DNA of 64,000 bases from Nostoc sp. NIES-4103 (lineage in GTDB: Bacteria; Cyanobacteriota; Cyanobacteriia; Cyanobacteriales; Nostocaceae). A program made the translations under genes and the position numbers. This document shows positions 15,438 to 23,320 of this stretch, in pieces; within the stretch, counting starts at the first letter, position 1; the number at the start of each line of letters is the position of its first letter. Location of the stretch: assembly GCF_002368335.1 (NCBI RefSeq), contig NZ_AP018288.1, positions 4,843,032 through 4,907,031 on the forward strand, read 5' to 3'. The notes under the pieces were generated by a model that worked only from the letters and a program-made list of their open reading frames with translations, did no database searches and was not told the origin of the DNA.

Positions 15438-18215
15438 GTGAGTAGTTTTACAATCAAGCTTCACAAAACAGTTTCCCTGCGTTTGGTTTTGGTAGTACCG
15501 TTCATACTGCAAGTATTTGCTGCGGTTGGAGTGATAGGATGGCTGTCTATACGCAACGGGCAACAAGCTGTTAATGACGTTGCAACTCAATTGCGGAATG
15601 AGACAAGCGATCGCATCAAGCAGCAAATTGAAAGTTATTTGAACGAACCTCGGCGTATTAATGAAGTGACTGCGGCTAGTATCAAAAGTGGTGGAATTAG
15701 TTTAACTGATTATTCAGTCTTGGAGCGTTACTTCTGGCGTTTGGTACAACAAAATACAGTACAATTCATCCTATTCAGTAATCCTCTAGGTGATACCGTA
15801 GGGATTGAACGTGAGGTAAATGGTGAAATTGTTCTCAGATATCGAGATAAAACTACAGCGCCGAACCTAAATATTTATAGCCTTGATAGTCAAGGCAGGC
15901 GAGTTAAGTTAATTGGAAAAAGAAAGTTTGATGCCCGGAATCGGCCGTGGTACAAAGCTACGATGAAAGTGAAGAAACCCGTGTGGTCTCCAGTATTTAA
16001 GCGTATTACTGATTCGTCCATTGCAACTTCTTTAAGCCATCCTATCTACAGTGAAACTGGTCAGCTTGTAGGAGTTATTAACAACTTATTTGATATTCAA
16101 AAAATTCATCAATTTCTCAAAGAACTAAAAATTGGTCGCACCGGGCAAACATTTATCATCGAACGTTCTGGAGATTTGATAGCTAGTTCAATTATTCAAA
16201 AGTCATTTGTAATCAAAGGTGATGATTTAGAGCGCATCAAGGCTGAAAAAGCTAACAATCTAATAATTAGCTCTACAGCCCAATACTTGCAGCGTTCTAT
16301 CAATCTCAACACTATTGACCGCAGCCAACAACTAGAATTTAACTTAAATGGTGAACGGCAATTTGTGCAAGTACTACCTTTACAAGATGGTAAAGGTATT
16401 GATTGGCTGATTGTTGTGGTAGTGCCAGAATCAGATTTTATGGAACACATTTATGCCAATACCCGTAGCACAATTTTACTGTGCTTAGGAGCTTTAGGGC
16501 TGGCTTGTGTTGTTGGCATCTTCACTTCTCGTTGGATTAGCTATCCCATTCTACGCTTAAATGCAGCTTCGGCTGCGATCGCTAATGGGGAATTAGACCA
16601 AACTGTTGAAATCGGGCAAATCACAGAACTGGGAGTATTAGCAAAGTCTTTCAACCAAATGGCCCAGCAGTTGCGTCAATCTTTTAGCGATTTAGCAAAG
16701 ACTAATCAAGAACTAGAACAGCGTGTTGAACAACGCACAATAGAACTCAAAGCAGCCAAAGAAGCAGCAGATGCTGCTAGTAATGCCAAAAGTGAATTTT
16801 TGGCAAATATGAGTCACGAACTACGCACGCCCATGAATGGTATTTTAGGATATGCCCAAATTCTCCGCCGTTCAGAACCTTTAACAGAAAAAGGTCGCAG
16901 GGGACTTGAAATCATATATCAATGTGGTTCTCATTTACTAACTTTAATTAACGATATTTTAGATCTATCAAAAATCGAAGCCCAGAAAATGGAACTCTAT
17001 CAGCAAGATTTTCATTTTCTCGCTTTTCTACAAGGAGTTACAGAAATTTGTCGCATTCGCGCCGAACAAAAAGGTATTGGATTTATTTACCAAGCAGATT
17101 CTCAACTTCCGCAGTGTATCTGTACAGATGAAAAACGATTGCGCCAGGTTTTAATTAACTTACTCGGTAATGCAATTAAGTTTACCGATACTGGGACAGT
17201 AACTTTTAACGTCAAAATACTGGAAAAGCCAGAAATTCAACAACAAAAAACTTATACTACTCCAACTTGGATAATTCGCTTTCAAATCCAAGATACAGGC
17301 GTGGGCATGACTAAAGAGCAATCACAGACAATATTTGTTCCCTTTGAACAAGTAGGTGATATCAAAAAGCAAGCTGAAGGAACTGGTTTAGGATTAGCAA
17401 TTAGCCACAAAATCATTTCACTTTTTGGTAGTAAGTTAGAAGTAGAAAGCGAACCTGGTAAGGGAAGTACTTTCTGGTTTGATATTCCATTAAAGGAAGC
17501 ACAAGAGTGGGCAGAAACATCAAGAGTTTCCCTCTACGGTACTATTGTTGGCTATCAGGGAGCCAAACAAAAAGTGTTAGTAGTTGATGATAAATGGGAA
17601 AATCGCTCTGTGATTGTCAATCTACTTGAACCAATTGGTTTTACAGTTGCTGAAGCAAGTAATGGTAAAGAGGGTTTAGAGCAAGCTAAAACATTTAAAC
17701 CCGACATAATTATCACAGATTTGGTAATGCCTGTAATGCATGGTTTTGAGCTAATTAAACAGTTACGTCAGTCTGCTGAACTCAAAAAAGTAATAGCAAT
17801 TGCATCTTCTGCTAGTGTATTTGATACTGATCAATTTAAGAGTTTAGAAGCTGGTGCTGATGAGTTTCTGCCAAAGCCAGTGCAGGCTGATAGCTTACTC
17901 AAAAGTATTCACAAATATCTACAACTTGAATGGATTTATGAAGATAAATCAGAAAGTAATTTCAGCAATAATGAAACACAGACAAATTCCTCAGTTGGCT
18001 CTTGTGAAATTATACCTCCTGCCAGGGAAATACTTGATCAACTCAATGACCTTGCCCAAAAAGGTGATTTAGATGAAGTTACAGCAATAGCAGAACAGCT
18101 AAAAGAACAAGATATCAAGTTTAGCTGGTTTGTGGATAAATTGATTCAAATGTCTGATGCTTGTCAGGTTAAACAAGTTCAAGATTTTATTGGCAACTAT
18201 ATAATAAATTCTTAG
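15438..18215 (+). CDS. Hybrid sensor histidine kinase (dCache-HAMP-HisKA-HATPase-REC)
   Basis: 925 residues. N-terminal membrane helix (~13-36), then an extracytoplasmic double-Cache sensor (~40-335; PWYKATMKVKKPVWSPVF and LSHPIYSETGQLVGVI are typical), a second membrane helix (~340-362), HAMP (~365-415), coiled coil, HisKA with H460 in MSHELRTPMNGILGYAQIL, HATPase (NLLGNAIKFT; DTGVGM; GTGLGLAISH), and a receiver with D761 (IIITDLVMP). The last ~80 residues form a helical tail common in cyanobacterial hybrid kinases; no phosphotransfer histidine is obvious in it. It probably senses a small extracellular ligand. Start is GTG at 15438. The next kinase follows after ~57 bp, so the two are likely co-transcribed and linked in a phosphorelay. 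Confidence 0.92.
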   Translation: MSSFTIKLHKTVSLRLVLVVPFILQVFAAVGVIGWLSIRNGQQAVNDVATQLRNETSDRIKQQIESYLNEPRRINEVTAASIKSGGISLTDYSVLERYFWRLVQQNTVQFILFSNPLGDTVGIEREVNGEIVLRYRDKTTAPNLNIYSLDSQGRRVKLIGKRKFDARNRPWYKATMKVKKPVWSPVFKRITDSSIATSLSHPIYSETGQLVGVINNLFDIQKIHQFLKELKIGRTGQTFIIERSGDLIASSIIQKSFVIKGDDLERIKAEKANNLIISSTAQYLQRSINLNTIDRSQQLEFNLNGERQFVQVLPLQDGKGIDWLIVVVVPESDFMEHIYANTRSTILLCLGALGLACVVGIFTSRWISYPILRLNAASAAIANGELDQTVEIGQITELGVLAKSFNQMAQQLRQSFSDLAKTNQELEQRVEQRTIELKAAKEAADAASNAKSEFLANMSHELRTPMNGILGYAQILRRSEPLTEKGRRGLEIIYQCGSHLLTLINDILDLSKIEAQKMELYQQDFHFLAFLQGVTEICRIRAEQKGIGFIYQADSQLPQCICTDEKRLRQVLINLLGNAIKFTDTGTVTFNVKILEKPEIQQQKTYTTPTWIIRFQIQDTGVGMTKEQSQTIFVPFEQVGDIKKQAEGTGLGLAISHKIISLFGSKLEVESEPGKGSTFWFDIPLKEAQEWAETSRVSLYGTIVGYQGAKQKVLVVDDKWENRSVIVNLLEPIGFTVAEASNGKEGLEQAKTFKPDIIITDLVMPVMHGFELIKQLRQSAELKKVIAIASSASVFDTDQFKSLEAGADEFLPKPVQADSLLKSIHKYLQLEWIYEDKSESNFSNNETQTNSSVGSCEIIPPAREILDQLNDLAQKGDLDEVTAIAEQLKEQDIKFSWFVDKLIQMSDACQVKQVQDFIGNYIINS

Positions 18216-18272
18216 TTTATATTTAGTTTTTTGCTAATAATTTAATAAATTTAACTTTGAAGGTTGAAAAGC

Positions 18273-19577
18273 ATGAATTTAACATCGACCACAGAATTTA
18301 TCCTAATTGTGGACGACAATCTTACGAACTTATCTGTTCTTAAAGAATCATTGAAAGGTGCAGGTTTTAAAGTGCGGCTAGCTGTTGATGGTGAAAGTGC
18401 TATCAAGCAAATACAACAAGAACATCCTGCCCTAATACTCCTGGATGTAGAAATGCCAGGAATAAATGGATTTGAAACCTGTAATTTATTAAAAGCAGAT
18501 CCTTTAACTCAAGATATTCCCATCATTTTTATGACTGCTTTAACCGACACAGATAGCAAAGTCAAAGGGCTATCTTTAGGAGCCTTAGATTATATTACTA
18601 AACCTTTTGAACAAGAAGAAGTAATAGCACGAGTCAAAATACATTTACAACTACGAGAACTCACGAAAATTCTTGAAGAAAAAAATGCTCAATTAGTGCA
18701 GCTAACTGAAGATTTGGAGGAGAGAGTTATAGAACGTACCGCAGCTTTACAAAAGGCTCAAGTACAGCTTGTACAACAAGAAAAGTTATCTATGCTTGGT
18801 CAGTTAATTGCAGGGGTAGCACATGAAGTAAATAATCCTCTTGGCTGCATCATTAGTAATCTTACTCCTGCTTATGAATATGTAGATTCTCTGTCTCAAG
18901 CTGTGAAACTTTATCAAAAGTATTGCCCAGAAATACCAATAATTCAGCAAGAACTCGAAGAACTTGATATTGAATTTGTACTTGAGGATTTACCGAAACT
19001 ACTAGATTCAATGAAGTTAAGTACTCAGCGAATTCAAGATATTTCGATATCGCTAAGAAACTTTTCGCGCTTAGATGCCGATACAAAAGTTTTTGCTGAT
19101 TTACATTTGGGACTTGATAGTACTCTGGTGATTTTACAGCATCGACTCAAAGCTATAGGAACTCGTCCACAAGTTGAAATCATTAAACAATATGGCAACT
19201 TGCCAGAAGTAGAGTGTTATCCTGGACAAATTAACCAGGTATTTATGAACTTGCTTGCTAATGCCATTGATGCAGTTGAAGAACGTCTAGAAAAATCTGA
19301 GCATAAATTTCAGCCTTGGATCAAAATTACAACTGAACAACCTGATAATAAAAGTGTAATAATTCGTATTGCTGATAATGGCACAGGAATAACAGAAGCT
19401 GTAAAACAGAGGCTTTTTCAGCCGTTATTTACTACTAAACCAGTTAATAAAGGAACAGGATTAGGTTTATCAATTGCTCATCAAATTATTGTAGATAAGC
19501 ATGGTGGTAAGCTTAGCTTTGTTTGCTTACCTGAGGAAAGTACTGAATTTATCATTGAACTACCTTGCAGAAACTAG
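18273..19577 (+). CDS. Response regulator-histidine kinase hybrid (REC-coiled coil-HisKA-HATPase)
   Basis: About 434 residues, soluble. The N-terminal receiver (residues ~8-125) has D58 in LILLDVEMPGINGFE and the TKPF switch region. A coiled coil (~130-170, ending RVIERTAALQKAQ) leads to HisKA with H184 in LIAGVAHEVNNPLGCI, then an HATPase domain with NLLANAIDAV, DNGTGI and GTGLGLSIAHQII. This layout suits a cytosolic kinase controlled by phosphorylation of its own receiver, probably by the membrane hybrid kinase encoded just upstream. I chose ATG 18273 over an in-frame TTG at 18264 because AAGG lies nine bases before it. No DNA-binding output domain is adjacent, so the final target is elsewhere. 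Confidence 0.92.
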   Translation: MNLTSTTEFILIVDDNLTNLSVLKESLKGAGFKVRLAVDGESAIKQIQQEHPALILLDVEMPGINGFETCNLLKADPLTQDIPIIFMTALTDTDSKVKGLSLGALDYITKPFEQEEVIARVKIHLQLRELTKILEEKNAQLVQLTEDLEERVIERTAALQKAQVQLVQQEKLSMLGQLIAGVAHEVNNPLGCIISNLTPAYEYVDSLSQAVKLYQKYCPEIPIIQQELEELDIEFVLEDLPKLLDSMKLSTQRIQDISISLRNFSRLDADTKVFADLHLGLDSTLVILQHRLKAIGTRPQVEIIKQYGNLPEVECYPGQINQVFMNLLANAIDAVEERLEKSEHKFQPWIKITTEQPDNKSVIIRIADNGTGITEAVKQRLFQPLFTTKPVNKGTGLGLSIAHQIIVDKHGGKLSFVCLPEESTEFIIELPCRN

Positions 19578-19700
19578 CAAAGTAAGTGCTGTAGGGAAAA
19601 TTCATGTAGACGCAAAGTGTCTTTTTGAAGGGTATTGCCCTTATGTGAATCAAAGGCAATATCTCATAGCATCAGTCTTACTATTAATCATCAATCAAAT

Positions 19701-20021
19701 TTATTTTCCTGAATTTAAACCAATTACTCCTATGATGATTAAACTCATAGATACAAATTTGCTCAGTGTCATAGATTCACGAAATAAAATAATACCAATG
19801 CTAGCAATTAGGGTAGCTCCTAACCCTGACCAAACAGAATAAGCAACACTTACTTCAAATTTTTTGAGAGAAAGAGTTAACAAAGTAAAAGAAATTCCAT
19901 AACATACAAATATTAATACTGAAGGAATTATTTTAGTGAATCCTTCTGATAATTTCATGCAAGTTGTGCCCGACACTTCAAAAACAATTGCTAGGATGAG
20001 GTAAATCCAACTAGTTAACAT
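19701..20021 (-). CDS. SMR-family small multidrug efflux transporter (EmrE/QacE type)
   Basis: 106 residues with four hydrophobic helices. The essential membrane glutamate is E15 in IVFEVSGTTCMKLS, and the SMR signature VAYSVWSGLGATLIA is in helix 3. SMR proteins work as antiparallel dimers exchanging protons for cationic drugs, guanidinium or polyamines. The sequence resembles drug-exporting subtypes, but the subtype cannot be fixed by eye. Only one SMR gene is present, so a homodimer is expected. It converges on the histidine kinase gene upstream. Confidence 0.93.
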   Translation of the reverse strand: MLTSWIYLILAIVFEVSGTTCMKLSEGFTKIIPSVLIFVCYGISFTLLTLSLKKFEVSVAYSVWSGLGATLIASIGIILFRESMTLSKFVSMSLIIIGVIGLNSGK

Positions 20022-20442
20022 ATTTGTTATGGATGCTTGATTAGTATGTAGTGCAAGCAGTGGAATTGAATGATCTCTGCTAAATCAAATCTACAGCTAA
20101 CAAACTAACTATTTCTGCTATTTCTACAACAACTAGATTTTATTTTGCTCACCTGGTAGCTTTGACTACTCTATCTGTATTTTAAAAATTAAATATGAGT
20201 CTTGTAATGCTTTACTTAACACCAGTACTTTATCATCTGCAATTTTATTTTGTAGAGTTTACCGAACCCTAGAGATGTTATTTACTCTACCTACTATTTT
20301 GTGAATACTCTTGTTCGGCAATCATCATAATTGAGTTGAAAAAAACCGAATTTACACCACTTTTATTTTTGAATACTATAAAAACAAATCAAGGATTAAT
20401 AACCTGAACTGCTGAAAAATACTAGTTATACGAGGAATCAAT
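20022..20442. other. Intergenic region between smr and hsp20 genes
   Basis: AT-rich, 421 bp, presumably holding both divergent promoters. I see no CIRCE-type inverted repeat and no gene. The Hsp20 ribosome binding site (CGAGGA, 20431-20436) lies at its right edge. Confidence 0.5.
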
Positions 20443-20892
20443 ATGGCACTAGTACGTTGGAATCCCTGGCAAGAAATCAATACACTGCAACGTCAACTGA
20501 ATCGTTTATTTGATGAGGATATGTTACCATCTGCGTTTGTTGAAAGAGGTTTATCTAGAGTTCCTGCTGCTGAATTAGAAGAAACTGAGAACGCAATTAA
20601 TCTCAAACTAGAGGTTCCAGGAATCGAAGCTAAAGACTTAGATATACAAGTTACAGACAAAGCAGTCTACATCAGTGGTGAACGTAGGTCTGAAACTCAA
20701 ACTGAAGAAAAAGGTGTGATTAAGAGCGAGTTCCAATATGGTAAATTCGAGCGCATTATTCCTTTACGGACTCGAATTAAAAATACCAAAGTTAGTGCAG
20801 AATATAAAGATGGTATTTTGCATTTGACACTGCCTAAAGTCGAAGAAGAAAAGAACAAAGTTGTGAAAGTTAATCTAGCACCAGCTGGCTAA
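20443..20892 (+). CDS. hspA: Small heat-shock protein (Hsp20/alpha-crystallin family)
   Basis: 149 residues. It begins MALVRWNPWQEINTLQRQLNRLFDE, as cyanobacterial Hsp16-17 proteins do, followed by the alpha-crystallin domain (~45-140: LKLEVPGIEAKDLDIQV, ISGERR, GKFERIIPLRTRI, YKDGILHLTLPK) and a short V-K-V tail that can dock in a neighbouring subunit. These chaperones form large oligomers that hold unfolding proteins and also bind membranes and thylakoids under heat or light stress. AGGA sits seven bases before the ATG. A strong bidirectional terminator follows. How heat induction is achieved is not visible in the upstream DNA. Confidence 0.95.
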   Translation: MALVRWNPWQEINTLQRQLNRLFDEDMLPSAFVERGLSRVPAAELEETENAINLKLEVPGIEAKDLDIQVTDKAVYISGERRSETQTEEKGVIKSEFQYGKFERIIPLRTRIKNTKVSAEYKDGILHLTLPKVEEEKNKVVKVNLAPAG

Positions 20893-20932
20893 TTTTGCTT
20901 ATCTTTACTAGCCATATTGTTTAGCTAAATAA

Positions 20933-20965
20933 AAAAAGCGCTCTCTCAAAAGAGGAGTGCTTTTT
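20933..20965. terminator. Bidirectional Rho-independent terminator
   Basis: AAAAAGCGCTCTCTC-AAAA-GAGGAGTGCTTTTT gives a ~14-bp stem with two G-T/mismatch positions, with A-runs on one side and T-runs on the other. It can end both hsp20 (plus) and the convergent hemD (minus). Confidence 0.85.
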
Positions 20966-20976
20966 GTTATCAACTT

Positions 20977-21831
20977 TTATTTTAATTGCAGAGTAAAAAA
21001 TTCAGCGATCGCGTCTGCAAATCCCTCAAATGAACTATAATCTTTTGACACAATCGAAACATTTACGCCCAACTTCTGAGCATTAGCAGCTGTATATGGG
21101 CCAAAACAAGCAATAATACAGTCTTGATAATCACTTGGTGAGTTGACCATCCTCAAAAAACTTTCGATTTCTGCTGTACTACTAAAAGCAATTATATCTA
21201 TCATCCCTTGACGAATTAGATTTAATTCAACTGCATAAATATTTTTGTCTAAACACTGTGTGAGATAGGTAGGGATGCGAGTAACTACCATACCTAATTT
21301 CTGCAAATCTGAAACTAAGTTTGGGATAACATTAGGTTCAGGTATACCAACAAATTCTGGTGCGGGTATCAGCACTTTTTGCAAAGAAATGTGAGGTATT
21401 TTCGCTAGTTCTGAAACAATTCCTCTGGGGCTAGATTCTGCTGGTATTAAATCTACTTGATTACAAAAAGACAATAAGCTTTCTGAATCTTTTCCTAAAG
21501 CAGACAATTGGCAATTTTGTAGCACTGATGTGGAAATACCCAAATCATGCATACGATGAAAAAATGCTATGATGCCGTTTCTACTTGTGAAGACAATCCA
21601 ATCAAATGTGTCTATTTTGCTGAGGGCAGTATCTAACTCAGTGTAATTTGCTAGATAGCAGGTTTCAATAGCAGGCAATAAAATTGGTAGACCACCTTTT
21701 TGAATGATTTTTTCAGACAATCTAGAAGCATAGTTTCTTGGTGCTGTCACTAAAATTCTCTTGCCATATAAAGGCAATTTACTAGATAAACTTAGGACAT
21801 TTGTTTCTAATTCTCTGGAATTGAGGTACAT
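20977..21831 (-). CDS. hemD: Uroporphyrinogen-III synthase
   Basis: 284 residues, two-domain HemD family. Conserved features are GKRILVTAPRNYASRLSEKI..KGG.P.LLPAIET near the N-terminus, WIVFTSRNGI..FF, the central P.AFE-type region, and DIIAFSSTAEIESFL plus ACFGPYTAANAQKLG in the C-terminal half. HemD closes hydroxymethylbilane with inversion of ring D, feeding haem, chlorophyll, sirohaem and phycobilins. The protein starts with about 20 extra residues before the first strand. An overlap with an A-rich leader is seen, and the ATG at 21831 is the first in frame. Family sequence conservation is low in general, so the call rests on motif order. Confidence 0.88.
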   Translation of the reverse strand: MYLNSRELETNVLSLSSKLPLYGKRILVTAPRNYASRLSEKIIQKGGLPILLPAIETCYLANYTELDTALSKIDTFDWIVFTSRNGIIAFFHRMHDLGISTSVLQNCQLSALGKDSESLLSFCNQVDLIPAESSPRGIVSELAKIPHISLQKVLIPAPEFVGIPEPNVIPNLVSDLQKLGMVVTRIPTYLTQCLDKNIYAVELNLIRQGMIDIIAFSSTAEIESFLRMVNSPSDYQDCIIACFGPYTAANAQKLGVNVSIVSKDYSSFEGFADAIAEFFTLQLK

Positions 21832-21979
21832 TATTATTTAGTATACTTTTGATTGGAATATTTTGATTCTATAATTGATACCCGATTATTATCAACTGCT
21901 GCCATCAGCATTATTTGGAAAATTCATATCAGTAGGAATGTCAATCAAAAATTCGGTAGACATACAGATATAGACAATG

Positions 21980-22003
21980 GTCACAATAAATTATAATTGT
22001 GAC
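21980..22003. promoter_or_regulatory. Inverted repeat, possible operator
   Basis: GTCACAAT-N8-ATTGTGAC is a perfect 8-bp inverted repeat with an 8-bp AT spacer. It lies between the divergent hemD and HAD-hydrolase genes, where a regulator could control either. The regulator is unknown. Confidence 0.4.
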
Positions 22004-22159
22004 ATCCTATACATAGACAAAATCCTAACGTTATTAATTGTTAAATCAAGCACGGATAGCAAATGAGAAAATATGTATTTTTAATGAACAGGATAAAAAA
22101 ATAAATACTGGTTTTAACAACCTTTTTGCAGTAGTTTTAATTAGGAATTACTAATTAGT

Positions 22160-22852
22160 ATGAGTGTGTCACCAGTGATCCGAGCCGCAATTTTTGACAT
22201 GGATGGTTTGCTTTTTGATACAGAAAGTATTGCTCGTTGGGCTTGGAAGGAGGCTCTAGAAAGTCATGGCTATGTGATGGGCAATGATTTATACAATGAA
22301 TTTATTGGTCGAGATTTGTCATGGCGAGAAAAAATCTTAAAAAAAAGATATGGAGAAGACTTTCCTTTTGCATCTGTGACAGCACAACGTATTAAAATTG
22401 GAGATGAGCGAGAAATACGAGAAGGTTTACCAACAAAAGCAGGTGTATTAGATTTACTAAAAAAACTAAGCAACTTAGGTGTGATTATAGGTTTGGCAAC
22501 CGGCACATCTCGCGTTAGAACAATCCGACGCTTAACTGATGCTGCTATTCATAAATACTTTACAACAATTGTAACGAGTGAAGATGTTGCTTTTGGCAAG
22601 CCTGCTCCAGATATTTTTCTAGAAGTTAGCCGCAGAATTAATGTGACGCCTTCGCAGTGTGTAGTTTTTGAAGATTCATCCGTAGGTGTGGAAGCAGCTT
22701 TTATGGCTGGGATGTGTCCTATTATGGTTCCGGATATAGAACAGCCATCTCCTAAAATCACAAGTTTGGCTTACCGAGTTTTGAATTCTTTAGAGCAAGT
22801 CAGCGAATTAATAGAAGAATTATTTGGTGAAACAATCAAGAAAAATAGGTAA
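22160..22852 (+). CDS. HAD-superfamily hydrolase, beta-phosphoglucomutase-like
   Basis: 230 residues. Motif I is FDMDGLLFDTES with nucleophile D13 and acid/base D15, an arrangement shared by phosphoglucomutases and sugar-phosphate phosphatases of subfamily IA variant 3. The helical cap follows (~20-90), then motif II (LATGTS), motif III lysine in VAFGKPAPDIF, and motif IV VVFEDSSVGVEAA. It likely dephosphorylates or isomerises a small phosphometabolite. E/D residues after DxD suit either activity, so the substrate is open. Start ATG 22160 is preceded by a weak ribosome binding site. Single gene. Confidence 0.92.
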   Translation: MSVSPVIRAAIFDMDGLLFDTESIARWAWKEALESHGYVMGNDLYNEFIGRDLSWREKILKKRYGEDFPFASVTAQRIKIGDEREIREGLPTKAGVLDLLKKLSNLGVIIGLATGTSRVRTIRRLTDAAIHKYFTTIVTSEDVAFGKPAPDIFLEVSRRINVTPSQCVVFEDSSVGVEAAFMAGMCPIMVPDIEQPSPKITSLAYRVLNSLEQVSELIEELFGETIKKNR

Positions 22853-22992
22853 GCAATAAAAAATTAAAAATGAAAAAAACAATTTTAACCAGACTTTTAG
22901 CGGTAAAAGTGCGCTTGTGCTGAGTAAAAACTTTCAAGTCAATAAATTTGCATTCGTTATTGACACATTCATATATTTCACCTTTCCCTGAG

Positions 22993-23076
22993 TAAGCCTT
23001 AAACTTCAGTTCAAGGCTTATAGTTAAAGCCCGTTACAACGGACTGAAATTTATATTTAGTAAGCTTTAGCTTACT
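22993..23076. repeat. Cluster of three consecutive hairpins
   Basis: Three inverted repeats in 84 bp: TAAGCCTT/AAGGCTTA (22993-23020), AGCCCGTT/AACGGACT (23028-23045) and AGTAAGCT/AGCTTACT (23059-23076). They lie between the HAD gene and the HPPK-PabB fusion gene; the rest of the 468-bp gap shows nothing. The middle unit resembles a dispersed cyanobacterial repeat. Confidence 0.6.
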
Positions 23077-23320
23077 TGTGCTTCTAGCCAGGGAAATTTA
23101 TTTCTTGGCAGACGAAAAATCTGATGCAATATCTGAGCTAACTATTCGTAAATTGACCAAGGTATTGTAACTTAAGATCAGCTTGAAAAACTCTGCTATG
23201 TCACTAATTGCCTATTTTTAGTCAAGAAGAATACCATTCAGAAATGGCTCAAGTCAAGTATGAAACAGATTGTTAATTTTAACAAACTAAATCTTTACAA
23301 TTTATTTAGGATTACTATAA

